Shown here: one piece after another, positions 26,263 to 35,826 of the stretch | Numbering within the stretch: the first letter of the stretch is position 1 | Layout: each line of letters starts with the position of its first letter | Assembly: GCA_051886215.1 (NCBI GenBank) | Contig: JBJEXX010000111.1 | Coordinates: 1-64,000 of the forward strand | Length of the DNA stretch: 64,000 nt | Direction of reading: 5' to 3' | Source of the DNA: JBJEXX01 sp051886215 | Lineage (GTDB): Bacteria > Bacillota_I > Bacilli_A > RF39 > UBA660 | Translations under genes and position numbers: made by a program | The notes under the pieces: model-generated | Databases searched by the model: none | What the model saw: the letters and a program-made list of their open reading frames with translations, nothing else | What the model was told of the DNA's origin: nothing

Positions 26263-26502
26263 ATGTTTGGTGATTCATTATTTAACAAAATTGAAAAAAA
26301 GACTAATATAAAAAAAGAAACTATTTTATCACTTGCTGAAAAATTACAAAAATCAGATATGAAAGATGAACAAGTTTTAAAGGATTTTGTAGATGATGTC
26401 AGCAAAGTCGCAGGACGTGAAGTGAGTGAAGAAAAAAAAGAAAAAATAGTAAAAGCAATCTTAAACGATAACGTTCCTAAAGATGTAGATAAAATGTTTT
26501 AA
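26263..26502 (+). CDS. spoVIF: Stage VI sporulation protein F
   Basis: A 79-residue protein matching the SpoVIF/YjcC pattern: FNKIEKKTNIKKETILSLAE, then a DEQ-rich middle and VSEEKKEKIVKAILNDNVP near the end. In Bacillus it acts in the mother cell and is needed for GerE-dependent coat genes. GTAGGAGG lies before the ATG, and a strong terminator follows. It sits next to spoIVA, unlike in B. subtilis, giving a small sporulation cluster. Confidence 0.85.
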   Translation: MFGDSLFNKIEKKTNIKKETILSLAEKLQKSDMKDEQVLKDFVDDVSKVAGREVSEEKKEKIVKAILNDNVPKDVDKMF

Positions 26503-26508
26503 TATAAT

Positions 26509-26534
26509 AAACATATCTTATGATATGTTTTTTT
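26509..26534 (+). terminator. spoVIF terminator
   Basis: Nine-bp arms AAACATATC (26509-26517) and GATATGTTT (26522-26530) with a TTAT loop and T-run. Confidence 0.85.
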
Positions 26535-26569
26535 ATACCAAAGTTAAATATAATGTAAAAATAAGTATT

Positions 26570-26593
26570 TTTCTGAAATAGTAAGCATAAATT
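26570..26593 (+). promoter_or_regulatory. Possible sigma-E promoter of spoIVA
   Basis: CATAAATT (26586-26593) is one base from the sigma-E -10 (CATAyAhT), with an AT-rich AGTATTT near -35. spoIVA is sigma-E-dependent in Bacillus. The AT-rich context makes this only a candidate. Confidence 0.3.
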
Positions 26594-26627
26594 TAAATGA
26601 ATATAAAAAGAAAAGGTAAGTGAATAT

Positions 26628-28103
26628 ATGGAAAAATATGAAATTATAAAAAATATTGCCACAAGAACTAATGGCGACTTATATTTGGGTGTAGTTGGAG
26701 CAGTTAGAACAGGGAAATCAACTTTTATCAAAAAAATGGTTGAAACATTAATAGTGCCTAATATAAAAGATGAATATGAAAGAAAAAGATGTTTAGATGA
26801 GATACCACAAAGCGCACAAGGAAAAACAATAATGACTACAGAACCAAAATTTGTACCTAGTACGGCAGCCAAAGTACATATAGATGAAATAGACTGCAAT
26901 ATAAGATTAATTGATTGTGTAGGATATATGATAGATAATGCCAAAGGTGCTGAAGATGAAAACGGTCCTAGAATGGTTAAAACACCTTGGTACGATGATG
27001 AAATACCTTTTATTGAAGCCGCAGAATTAGGTACTGAAAAAGTAATTAAAGAACACTCATCTATTGGTATTGTCATAACAACAGATGGCTCTATTGGTGA
27101 ATTTGAAAGAAATGATTATAAAGAAGCCGAACAAAGAGTCATAACAGAATTAAAAGAAATAGGAAAACCTTTCATAGTTATTTTAAATTCTACTCATCCA
27201 AATACTAAAGATACTCAGGATATAGCTATTTCATTAAGAGAAGAACATAACACTCCCGTTATACCTATGAATATAGATACTATGACCGAAAAAGATATGT
27301 TAAACATATTAAGAGAAGCACTGTATGAATTCCCAGTTCTAGAAGTTAATGTTAATATGCCAGAATGGATTGCTATATTAAATCCTGAACATGAAATAAA
27401 AAAAGAATATATTAAAGCTATAAAAGAAAGTGTTATAGAAGTAGATAAGTTAAGAGATATAGAATCAATCACAGATCATTTTAAAGATATAGATATTATT
27501 GATAGCGCATATATGTCTGATGTTAATACTTCAACTGGTGTTGTAACTATAAACTTAACATCTCCACCTAGTTTATATAATGATGTATTAACTAATATAA
27601 TCAAAATAGATGTTACTAATAAAGCTGAATTACTATCATTATTCCAAGATTATAACGAAGCAAAAACAGAATATGATCAAATAAAATATGCTTTAAAAAT
27701 GGTTAAACAAACAGGATATGGTATAGCTACCCCTTCTTTAAAAGATATGAAATTAGATTCTCCAGAAATTATCAAACAAGGAACAAGATATGGAGTTAAA
27801 TTAAAAGCTGTTGCACCATCTATTCATATGATTAGAGTTGATGTTAATTCTACATTTGAGCCAATCATAGGTAGTGAAATGCAAAGTAAAGAACTAATTG
27901 ATTATATGATGAAAGATTATAAAACTGATCCTCAAAATATTTGGAAAAATGAAATATTTGGAAGAAGTCTAGATTCAATCGTTCAAGAAGGTATCCAATC
28001 AAAAATTGCTCTCATGCCAGATAATATAAGATTTAAATTACAACAAACATTAACTAAGATCGTTAATAAAGGATCAAATAATATGATTGCTATTGTATTA
28101 TAA
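26628..28103 (+). CDS. spoIVA: Stage IV sporulation protein A (SpoIVA)
   Basis: ATPase that polymerises on the forespore surface to form the coat basement layer; essential for coat and cortex. The N-terminal TRAFAC-like ATPase has LGVVGAVRTGKSTFIK, and DCVGYMIDNAKGA with PWYDDEIPF is highly diagnostic. The middle domain and the C-terminal region (KIVNKGSNNMIAIVL) complete 491 residues, against 492 in B. subtilis. This gene alone is strong evidence that the organism sporulates. Confidence 0.97.
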   Translation: MEKYEIIKNIATRTNGDLYLGVVGAVRTGKSTFIKKMVETLIVPNIKDEYERKRCLDEIPQSAQGKTIMTTEPKFVPSTAAKVHIDEIDCNIRLIDCVGYMIDNAKGAEDENGPRMVKTPWYDDEIPFIEAAELGTEKVIKEHSSIGIVITTDGSIGEFERNDYKEAEQRVITELKEIGKPFIVILNSTHPNTKDTQDIAISLREEHNTPVIPMNIDTMTEKDMLNILREALYEFPVLEVNVNMPEWIAILNPEHEIKKEYIKAIKESVIEVDKLRDIESITDHFKDIDIIDSAYMSDVNTSTGVVTINLTSPPSLYNDVLTNIIKIDVTNKAELLSLFQDYNEAKTEYDQIKYALKMVKQTGYGIATPSLKDMKLDSPEIIKQGTRYGVKLKAVAPSIHMIRVDVNSTFEPIIGSEMQSKELIDYMMKDYKTDPQNIWKNEIFGRSLDSIVQEGIQSKIALMPDNIRFKLQQTLTKIVNKGSNNMIAIVL

Positions 28104-28104
28104 A

Positions 28105-28130
28105 AAAAATCATACTGAGTATGATTTTTT
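28105..28130 (+). terminator. spoIVA terminator
   Basis: Ten-bp arms AAAATCATAC (28106-28115) and GTATGATTTT (28119-28128) with a TGA loop and T-run. Confidence 0.85.
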
Positions 28131-28138
28131 ATGATATA

Positions 28139-28492
28139 TTAAAACTCATTCATTAAAGGAAAATCTCTTTTATTTAATAAGTAATTGGCAATTTCTAAAG
28201 TAATATTACAATAATAACTTATATTTTGATTATATTCATTTTCGTTTAATAAAGTAACTATATCTTTATAAATATTTTTAGCTTGAATTTTATCATCTTG
28301 CAAAACAAATATAGCATTATATAATCTATTAAATTTTATATCTAAATTAGGAGTTATTGAGATTCTACCCTCAAGCATTGCAATTTCTTTAGCTTTTTCA
28401 AAACTTATTTGTGGATATTTAGTTATTATTTCATTTGCTACTAAATTAATTCTATCTTCTTCTAACAAATGACCATTATATTCATATTTCAT
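28139..28492 (-). CDS. Unknown helical protein downstream of the ClpX-like gene
   Basis: A 117-residue protein of unknown function. The start is the ATG at 28490-28492, spaced correctly from AAGGATAG, which lies inside the end of the ClpX-like gene. It is helical, with no membrane segment or metal motif (GHLLEEDRINLVANEIITKY at the start). Tight coupling to the ATPase gene suggests a partner, adaptor or substrate, which is inference. Confidence 0.6.
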   Translation of the reverse strand: MKYEYNGHLLEEDRINLVANEIITKYPQISFEKAKEIAMLEGRISITPNLDIKFNRLYNAIFVLQDDKIQAKNIYKDIVTLLNENEYNQNISYYCNITLEIANYLLNKRDFPLMNEF

Positions 28493-28493
28493 A

Positions 28494-30200
28494 TTATTTT
28501 CTATCCTTTCTTTCAAACATACTAGCGGTAGTATTTTTTACTACATCTGCATCTAAAGAAATTACCTCACTGTCACCACGCATTACTTCTTTTATGAAAG
28601 GAGTTCTAATATTATTAACTATTGTCTGTAAACTTCTAGCTCCCGTATTCAAATCATAAGCAGCATCCACAATTGCATCATAAGTATCATCTGCTATTTC
28701 TAATTTTTTTCCTTTAGATGAAATCCATTTTTCAAATCCTATCATAGGGCTAATAGTTGATTCTTTTAATATTTTTAATAGCGATTCTTTAGAATACGGA
28801 TTAGTATGAAGATAGGTATTAAATCTACCTACTAATTCTCTTTCTATACCTATATCAATTAAATCTTGAGGTGTAATTGTATATTCCTTTTCTTGTGACT
28901 CATTATTATTTTGTTCACCAAATCCTATAATACTCGTAGTAGCAGTCTTATCTTCTCTTAAATCGGTTAAAGCTGCTAAACATATAAAAGTTAATTTGGA
29001 AGTATCAAATTCAACTGAACTACTACCAAAGAATCCCCCACCTGTAGACACATTATATTTTCCTCCACCCATAAAGTCTAATAATTGCTGTTGAACTGCT
29101 TTTTTCATTTCTAGAGAACCATTACCACGACTATAAGCTATTTTATCAAATTCATCAAACACAATTATCCCTCTTTGAGCTTTTTCCAAATCACCATCTG
29201 CTTTATCTAGCAATTCTTTAAGTGTATCTGTAATATTTCCTCCAACATAACCTGTACTTGAATAATTAGTTATAGAAGTTCTTGTAAAAGGTATATCTAA
29301 CTCATCTGTAATAGCTCTAGCTATTCCGGTTTTACCAGTACCAGTAGGCCCATCTAAGAAAATAATTGAACGCTCTCCATCCATAACATCATCTCTATTG
29401 GCCAATTCTTGATTATTAACTATATTATAAAATAAAAATTCCGCAGCTACTTCTTGTCCAATAAATCTCTTTTGTATATCAGATAATAATTCCCAAAGTT
29501 TTTCTTCTGTTAAACTATTTTTATTTTCTTCTGTTTCATTTTTTTCATCTTCAATAGATAATTTTTTTATATCAGATTTCTTTAAGCTAAATTCAATATC
29601 CTTAATACTTTTATTTATATTATCTAAGGTTATATTTAGTGATGAAGGTGAAGGAATTGTTGATATAGAAAGGTTAGTTTGTATATTCTTAAAACTAGGA
29701 TGCCTATAAATGTAAGAATAATCTGTATACGTTCTAATAAAATAATTTAATATGGAAGAATCCTTATCCTTGGCAATACAATCTAATATAACTTCAGGTG
29801 TAATATCTCTATTACCATATCCATAGTTATCAAAATATAATAACAATAATGGTGATTGAAATTTACTAGTATAAAAAGAACTATAATCATCATCTTTTAA
29901 AGAAATAATTTCATCTTCTTTTAAATTAATAAAATCAAATAAATCACTAACTTTAATGTCATCATACTATTCAAGTAAATTTTTTAAATCACCATCAACT
30001 AAAAAACTTGCAATATAAATAGAAATTATTTTTTTATCCAACTTATTTAATTTATACAAACTAGAACCTGTCGATATTTTCATAGTTTCAATTTCAATTT
30101 CTCTTTCCTGAATTGTAGAATAAATATCCATGGCTTTATTTAATAATTTTTTTGTATCATCATTTAAATTTTCATATTTAAACATATCTTTTGTATCCAT
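28494..30200 (-). pseudogene. ClpX-like AAA+ unfoldase with in-frame amber codon
   Basis: One 569-codon frame (568 sense or amber codons plus the stop) runs from the ATG at 30198-30200 (AAGGAGC upstream) to 28494 and is broken only by TAG at codon 78 (29967-29969). No start with a ribosome binding site follows the TAG. The distal part is ClpX-like: Walker A GPTGTGKT (about 284-291), Walker B IIVFDEFDK (about 345-353), an IGFG loop (425-428) like the ClpP-docking loop of ClpX, ELVGRF, and the GARSLQTIV sensor-2 region. ClpX's zinc-binding domain is missing; about 240 unknown residues replace it. It may be a fresh pseudogene, a readthrough gene, or an assembly error. Confidence 0.75.
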
Positions 30201-30308
30201 AATAAAAGCTCCTTATTTTATTATAATCTTACCTACATAATACCATATTATAATAAAAATATGGTAAAAATATTTAAAATCCATCATTTTAAAACAATAA
30301 TTTACACT

Positions 30309-30336
30309 AAAAAAACAGTTTTTAAAAACTGTTTTT
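30309..30336 (-). terminator. pepS terminator
   Basis: Dyad of AAACAGTTTTT and AAAAACTGTTT followed by a T-run on the minus strand, directly after the pepS stop. Confidence 0.75.
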
Positions 30337-31536
30337 TTATATACTAAAATTTCCATCCTTAAATATCTCTATTTTTTCACCATCAAATGTTTCACCAATA
30401 ATAGATAAATCATTAGTTCCTATCATAAAATCAACATGATTATCACATTTATTATAACCATAATTTTCTTTATTATCATCAATATCTAAACATTCTGAAA
30501 AAGCATCACCTAAAGCCAAATGACAAGAAGCATTCTCATCATATAAAGTCTCATAAAATAAAATATTACTATTAGAAATAGGAGAATTATAAGGAACCAA
30601 CGCTATTTCTCCTAACATATCCATTCCTTTATATTCTTCTATCATTTTATTAAGTATATCATTACCTTCTTTAGCTTTTGCTTCTACTACTTTACCATTC
30701 TTAAATTTAATATAAAAATCTTTAATTATATTACCATTGTATACTAAGACTTTTGAAGCATACACAATACCATTTGTTCCATTTTTAACAGGAGAAGTAA
30801 ATATTTCTTCACTAGGAATATTAGGAATAAATTCTAAATCACTATTTTTCTTTTTTGTTGCAACAGAACACCATATAGTATGAGAAGAAAGTTCTAATTC
30901 TAAATCTGTTCCTAAACTATTTTTATAATATAATTTTTTTAATTTTAAAGCATTTAATTTATCTACTAAAATCTTTTTATCTTCAATATATTTATTCCAA
31001 TTATTTATAGGATCTTCACTATCCAATCTACAACATTTAAAAATAACATTCCAAAGTTCTTTAATAGGATCATTACTATTTGGAAAAATCTTTTTAGCTA
31101 AACCCATAGTAGGAACTAAAGCAATACACCAAGTATTAATATTATCAAATCTTCTAAGTCTTGCTTCATTTTGCGTCAACATAGATTTATGACTTATAGT
31201 AGATAATTTTTTTGAATCTATATCACTCATTAAATTTGGATCAAAACTAGAAATATATACAAAAGCACAATCTCTTTTAGCGTATTCATTAAAAACTGAT
31301 TTATCCCACATTTGATTTTTTAAAATATCTTTTTCTTCTAAACTTAATAATTGTTCATGTTTAATTTCTTCATCCACAAAATTATAATATATATCAACAA
31401 CTCCAAGTTTATGAGCTACTTTAGTAAATACTCTTACAAATTCATATTGTTCTAAACAACAAGATAAAACTACAGGTTGATTTTTTTGAATATTAACTCC
31501 TTTTTTTAAAATTAATTCAGCGTACTTTTCATACAT
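30337..31536 (-). CDS. pepS: M29 family aminopeptidase (PepS/AmpS)
   Basis: Cytosolic metal-dependent aminopeptidase of 399 residues. The M29 metal ligands can be placed: Glu in IPSEEIFTSP, Glu in LGEIALVPY, the Tyr/His segment around ASCHLALG, and His/Asp in HVDFMIGTNDL. GGAGATG precedes the ATG. It starts 4 nt after the stop of the 155-aa gene upstream and is co-transcribed with it. Confidence 0.9.
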   Translation of the reverse strand: MYEKYAELILKKGVNIQKNQPVVLSCCLEQYEFVRVFTKVAHKLGVVDIYYNFVDEEIKHEQLLSLEEKDILKNQMWDKSVFNEYAKRDCAFVYISSFDPNLMSDIDSKKLSTISHKSMLTQNEARLRRFDNINTWCIALVPTMGLAKKIFPNSNDPIKELWNVIFKCCRLDSEDPINNWNKYIEDKKILVDKLNALKLKKLYYKNSLGTDLELELSSHTIWCSVATKKKNSDLEFIPNIPSEEIFTSPVKNGTNGIVYASKVLVYNGNIIKDFYIKFKNGKVVEAKAKEGNDILNKMIEEYKGMDMLGEIALVPYNSPISNSNILFYETLYDENASCHLALGDAFSECLDIDDNKENYGYNKCDNHVDFMIGTNDLSIIGETFDGEKIEIFKDGNFSI

Positions 31537-31540
31537 ATAA

Positions 31541-32008
31541 TCATCTCCTAATTAATTGTGCATCTTTTATTATTTTATCTACATCTTTATAAATTATATC
31601 AAAAAATTCAACATAATGAATATAATCTTTATCTATATTTTCAATATTTATATAATAAAATCCATCTTTTACAAAAAAACAATCTATATCCTTTACTAAA
31701 TCATAATTTTCTGTTTTTAATAATAATTCAGAATTTTTCTTTAGTATTATTTTTAAATCTATATTATCTATACCAAAATCATCATAATCTTCTACTTTTA
31801 TTATTTCCATGATAATACCATATAATTTATTCGTATAAACATAAATTCTATAAAAGCCACTTAATTCTATATTATAATAATCTTTTAATTTTAATAAAAG
31901 TTTTTTTATATATTCTGATATTTCTTCACTATTATCTAAACTTATTTCTTTTATATATAAATTATTTAAATAAATAATATATTCTTCATCATATTGAATA
32001 AGTTTCAT
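31541..32008 (-). CDS. Unknown acidic protein (155 aa)
   Basis: Ile/Tyr/Asp-rich soluble protein without a recognised motif, membrane helix or signal peptide. The alternation of short beta-prone and helical stretches (FYRIYVYTNKLYGIIMEII) suggests a compact alpha/beta fold. Located between engB and pepS and tightly linked to pepS. Confidence 0.5.
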   Translation of the reverse strand: MKLIQYDEEYIIYLNNLYIKEISLDNSEEISEYIKKLLLKLKDYYNIELSGFYRIYVYTNKLYGIIMEIIKVEDYDDFGIDNIDLKIILKKNSELLLKTENYDLVKDIDCFFVKDGFYYINIENIDKDYIHYVEFFDIIYKDVDKIIKDAQLIRR

Positions 32009-32065
32009 ATTATCACCTAAAGTATAATATGTTAAAAGTAAGAAATTGCAATATAAAGAAAAAGA

Positions 32066-32659
32066 CTATAACACTTCTACTGTTAAGTCTTCTATTTTTT
32101 TGATTATTTGATCTCTTCCTAGTTTAGTAACACTAGAGAATAATACTATGTCATCACCAATTACTAAGTCAATAGCATCTTGTATTGCTTTGACACTTTT
32201 ATCTCTCTTACTAGGAGAAACTTTATCATATTTAGTTGCAACAATTGTAACAGGAAGATTAAAATATTTTAAATAATTATACATTAAAAGATCATCTTCT
32301 GTAGGTTTATGTCTAAAATCTATCAACATAAAAACTCTTTTTAATTGTTTTCTTGTCTGCAAATAATCTTCAATCATCTTACCAAATTTTTGTTGTGTTT
32401 TTTTATCAACAGCTGCATAACCATAACCTGGAACATCTACTAAATAAAAACTGTTATTTATGTTATAAAAATTAAGCGTTTGTGTTTTCCCTGGCCTGGA
32501 AGAAATACGAGCAATATTTTTTCTATTAACTAAAGTATTAATAAAACTACTCTTTCCTACATTACTTCTTCCTACTAATAAAAATTCAGGACTATCTCCT
32601 TCTGGATATTGACTAACACGAACTGCACTTATTTTTAATTCAACACTAGATATTTTCAT
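32066..32659 (-). CDS. engB: Ribosome biogenesis GTPase EngB (YsxC)
   Basis: GTPase needed for 50S assembly. G1 GRSNVGKSS lies at about 28, with the G2 region RPGKTQTLNFY, G3 DVPGYG and G4 TKYDK. The 197-residue length is typical. GAGGTG precedes the ATG. Last gene of the ackA-nrnA-engB run. Confidence 0.95.
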   Translation of the reverse strand: MKISSVELKISAVRVSQYPEGDSPEFLLVGRSNVGKSSFINTLVNRKNIARISSRPGKTQTLNFYNINNSFYLVDVPGYGYAAVDKKTQQKFGKMIEDYLQTRKQLKRVFMLIDFRHKPTEDDLLMYNYLKYFNLPVTIVATKYDKVSPSKRDKSVKAIQDAIDLVIGDDIVLFSSVTKLGRDQIIKKIEDLTVEVL

Positions 32660-32675
32660 ATCTTCACCTCTTTAT

Positions 32676-33623
32676 TTAATTATTCTTTTCCTTATACTCT
32701 TTACAAGTTAAATCTAAATCTTTAACTAAATTTAATGCTTCCTCTATTGTTTTTACTCTTGCTCCACTAGCAAATTTATGTCCCCCACCATTATATTTTT
32801 CCGCTACTGTATTTATAACTGGTCCACGTGATCTTATTGAAATTCTAATCATATCATTTTTTATATCTTCACTTATAGTAAGCCAAACTAAAACTTCCTC
32901 AATATTATTAAAATTATTAATCATATTACCACCAGAAGCAGAATCAACTTCATATTGTTTAATGACATCATCTGTTATAATTACATATCCAACATTATTT
33001 TCAGTTAATACCATATTTTGACTTATATATCCCTGTAATCTTACTTCATTTAATGGTCTTTTAAATAAATCACGATAAACTGCTTCTACATCAATATTAT
33101 AATCCTTAATCAAATTGCTTACGTTTAAAAATAATTTATATTTATTTGAATTAAACATAAACCTATTTGTATCAGAAACTATACCCGCAAAAATATTTGA
33201 AGCAATTTCTTTATCCATAACAAGTGGAGTATTTTTTATAAGTTCACTAACTATTTCTGAAGCTGATGAAGACTCATCATCAATAAGTTCTATATCACAA
33301 AAAGATTCTATAAATGGGTGATGGTCAATTTTAATTTTATATTTATAATTATCAATATCAGAACAATCTACTCTTCTTTTATCAGGTGTATCTAACACAA
33401 TTAATAAAGCATTATCCAATTTTTCTTCTTTATCTAATTTACCTATAAAATTAAATTTAACACTGCCACTACCAACTGCGATTACTTTTTTATTTGGAAA
33501 AGTTTTCTTAATAGAATCTCTTAAAGCTATAGCGCTACACATTGCATCAGGATCTACTCCAATATGTCTAGCTAAAACTATATTATTATACTTTTCTATA
33601 GCATTATATATTTCATTATACAT
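32676..33623 (-). CDS. nrnA: DHH-family nanoRNase/pAp phosphatase NrnA
   Basis: Degrades 2-5-mer RNAs and 3'-phosphoadenosine 5'-phosphate. The DHH domain has GVDPDAMCSA and the namesake IDHHP; the DHHA1 domain ends in GGGHKFASGA. The start is ATG at 33621-33623 with GGATG before it; a TTG four codons upstream lies on that site. It begins just 13 nt after the ackA stop, so the two are co-transcribed. Confidence 0.92.
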   Translation of the reverse strand: MYNEIYNAIEKYNNIVLARHIGVDPDAMCSAIALRDSIKKTFPNKKVIAVGSGSVKFNFIGKLDKEEKLDNALLIVLDTPDKRRVDCSDIDNYKYKIKIDHHPFIESFCDIELIDDESSSASEIVSELIKNTPLVMDKEIASNIFAGIVSDTNRFMFNSNKYKLFLNVSNLIKDYNIDVEAVYRDLFKRPLNEVRLQGYISQNMVLTENNVGYVIITDDVIKQYEVDSASGGNMINNFNNIEEVLVWLTISEDIKNDMIRISIRSRGPVINTVAEKYNGGGHKFASGARVKTIEEALNLVKDLDLTCKEYKEKNN

Positions 33624-33636
33624 TTTATCATCCAAT

Positions 33637-34815
33637 CTATTTTATTAAAGTCATTGTGTCCATAGCAATCATAAGTTCTTCATCTGTTGGTACAATATAT
33701 ACTAAACAACTTGAATCATCTGTACTAATTTTTCTAAACTCACTTCTAACGTTATTCTTTTCTACATCCATTTTAATGCCTAAACATGCCAATTTTTCAA
33801 TTATTTCTAAACGTGATGAAGGTGCTTTTTCTCCAATTCCAGCAGTAAAGCAAATAACATCAGCTCCACCTAATTCTACATAATATTTAGCAATATAATC
33901 TACAACACTATTTACAAATTTATTATTTGCTAAAATACATCTTTTATCCCCAGCTTTTACACCATCTTCTATATCTCTGGCATCACTACTTTTTCCACTA
34001 ATTCCAAGTAAACCACTTTTCTTATTTAAATCATTTATTACTTCACTTGCATTAAGTCCTTCTTTTTCCATTACATATGGAATAATAGAAGCGTCAACAT
34101 CACCACTACGAGTTCCCATTACAATACCTGCAAGTGGTGTAAATCCCATAGATGTATCTACACATTTTCCATCTTTTATAGCAGTAACACTACCACCATT
34201 TCCTAAATGACAACTAATAATTTTTAAATCATCTCTACCTAATTCTTCACTAATTTTTTTAGTAATATATCTATGACTTGTTCCATGAAATCCATATTTT
34301 CTAACTCCATATTTTTGATACCAATCATATGGAACAGCATATAAATAGTTTTCTTCAGGCATTGTTTGATGGAATGCTGTATCAAAAACCGCCACCATTG
34401 GTACATTTGGTAATGCTTCCTTAAAAGCTTTAATACCTAAAATATGTGCAGGATTATGAAGTGGTGCAAAATCTCTAATACTATCAATATAATTAATAAC
34501 ATCATCATTAATAAGTACAGATTCACTATACTTATCTCCACCATGCACAACTCTATGTCCTACTCCATCAATTTCTTCTAATGAAGAAATAATACCTAAT
34601 GTAATTAACTTATCAAATAAAATATTAACTGCATCTGTATGATTTTCCATACTGATTTCTTCTTTTATTTTTTCACCATTATACTTAATTGTATAAAAAC
34701 TTCCCTCTATTCCTATTCTTTCAAATAATCCACTAGAAATAACTTCATTATTTACCATATCAAATAAACTATATTTTAATGAACTACTTCCACAATTGAT
34801 TGACATAATTTTCAT
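33637..34815 (-). CDS. ackA: Acetate kinase
   Basis: Makes ATP and acetate from acetyl phosphate, the last step of acetate fermentation. NCGSSSLKYSLF at the start, HRVVHGGDKY, VAVFDTAFHQTMP, RKYGFHGTSH, and the LGNGGS and TRSGDVD nucleotide/phosphate motifs are all intact in 392 residues. No pta lies beside it in the window. Confidence 0.97.
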   Translation of the reverse strand: MKIMSINCGSSSLKYSLFDMVNNEVISSGLFERIGIEGSFYTIKYNGEKIKEEISMENHTDAVNILFDKLITLGIISSLEEIDGVGHRVVHGGDKYSESVLINDDVINYIDSIRDFAPLHNPAHILGIKAFKEALPNVPMVAVFDTAFHQTMPEENYLYAVPYDWYQKYGVRKYGFHGTSHRYITKKISEELGRDDLKIISCHLGNGGSVTAIKDGKCVDTSMGFTPLAGIVMGTRSGDVDASIIPYVMEKEGLNASEVINDLNKKSGLLGISGKSSDARDIEDGVKAGDKRCILANNKFVNSVVDYIAKYYVELGGADVICFTAGIGEKAPSSRLEIIEKLACLGIKMDVEKNNVRSEFRKISTDDSSCLVYIVPTDEELMIAMDTMTLIK

Positions 34816-34857
34816 AATATAACCTCTTTTCCATATAATATTATACTATATAAAATT

Positions 34858-34898
34858 TAAAAAATATAGAATAAATTAAGGTTCTATATTTTTTTTAA
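34858..34898. terminator. Hairpin between ackA and the HExxH gene
   Basis: Arms AAAAATATAGAA and TTCTATATTTTT surround a 10-nt loop and overlap the 3' end of the upstream gene. T-runs lie on both sides. Confidence 0.65.
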
Positions 34899-35447
34899 CA
34901 AAATTTTTGCTTTTTCTTCTAATTCTTCATTTGGATTAATAAAGTTATAAGTTTTAAAATTTATTATTTCTGGTAAAGAATGTACCTCTCTATAAAGATC
35001 AACATAATCAAAATGATTTAAAAATCCCATAATATTTTTCTCATTATTTTCTTTTAAAGCTTTTTTTATTAATTTATATTGATAATTATTAAACCAAGAA
35101 ATAAGTTCTAAATCATGACTATCTTCAATAAAAATTCTTTCCATCGCTATTGGAAAAATTTCACAAGATATATCTTCTTTATACTCCATACCCAAATATC
35201 TATAAGCATCAATAAAATGAGCCACTTCATGAACTTGCATTAACGTTTCTTCTAAAGTATTACCTTCAGGTAAAATAATTTTTATTTTTTTTAAAATACC
35301 ATCTTTTTCTTTTAATAAACACCCTATAAAAGAAATATTATCTTTTTCATTAATATCAACATATGTACTATTTTTAACAATATATTTAATCATTTTATTA
35401 TTAATAAGTCCTAAATCTTCATAAAATTTTAATATTTTATCATTCAT
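34884..35447 (-). CDS. Putative HExxH zinc metallopeptidase (187 aa)
   Basis: A soluble protein with HEVAHFIDAYRYLG, a zinc-binding HExxH motif, followed 20 residues on by an acidic CEIFPIAMERIF stretch that could supply the third ligand. No signal peptide. The start is the ATG behind GGTGGTTTG; an earlier in-frame Met lacks spacing. I cannot name the family; the layout is of a small gluzincin-like enzyme. It is monocistronic, between ackA and the SASP gene. Confidence 0.6.
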   Translation of the reverse strand: MNDKILKFYEDLGLINNKMIKYIVKNSTYVDINEKDNISFIGCLLKEKDGILKKIKIILPEGNTLEETLMQVHEVAHFIDAYRYLGMEYKEDISCEIFPIAMERIFIEDSHDLELISWFNNYQYKLIKKALKENNEKNIMGFLNHFDYVDLYREVHSLPEIINFKTYNFINPNEELEEKAKILLKKI

Positions 35448-35491
35448 CAAACCACCACGCCAATATAATAACAAATATATAAATATAAATC

Positions 35492-35521
35492 AAATAAAAA
35501 AGGATAGGCTCGCTATCCTTT
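35492..35521 (-). terminator. SASP gene terminator
   Basis: Nine-bp arms AAAGGATAG (35499-35507) and CTATCCTTT (35513-35521) with a T-run on the minus strand. Confidence 0.85.
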
Positions 35522-35537
35522 AAGTTACAATCATCTA

Positions 35538-35747
35538 TTATTTATTATTATAACTTCCACTTATTTGGTTTAATCCGTTTTGAACTAAACGTCTAGTAAT
35601 TTCACCACCAACTGATCCGTTAGCACGTGAAGTAGCATCTGGTCCTAAGTTAACACCTAGTTCGTTAGCTATTTCATATTTCATTTTATCGATAGCTTGT
35701 TTAGCACCAGGTACTCTCATTTTCATTGAATTAGTATTGTTGTTCAT
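35538..35747 (-). CDS. ssp: Alpha/beta-type small acid-soluble spore protein
   Basis: Binds and protects spore DNA. The signature [12 protein letters not shown], where GPR protease would cut at the Glu-Ile bond, is followed by [21 protein letters not shown]. 69 residues as usual. The start is ATG at 35745-35747 behind AGGAGGTG. GC content is higher than in surrounding genes, in line with heavy expression in the forespore. Confidence 0.96.
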   Translation of the reverse strand: MNNNTNSMKMRVPGAKQAIDKMKYEIANELGVNLGPDATSRANGSVGGEITRRLVQNGLNQISGSYNNK

Positions 35748-35826
35748 GTATTTCACCTCCTACAATTATAGATTGTGAAATATCCTGAAAAAAATACATT
35801 TTTTTACTTGGTAATTTATACCATTT

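Noticed and set aside
29967..29969. TAG decoded as pyrrolysine or a reassigned codon
   Set aside because: TAG is used as a normal stop by recA, ackA and leuS in this window, and no pyl genes are seen.
35769..35797. Sigma-G-like promoter upstream of the SASP gene
   Set aside because: The -10 has a mismatch and is so close that the transcript would start at the ribosome binding site.
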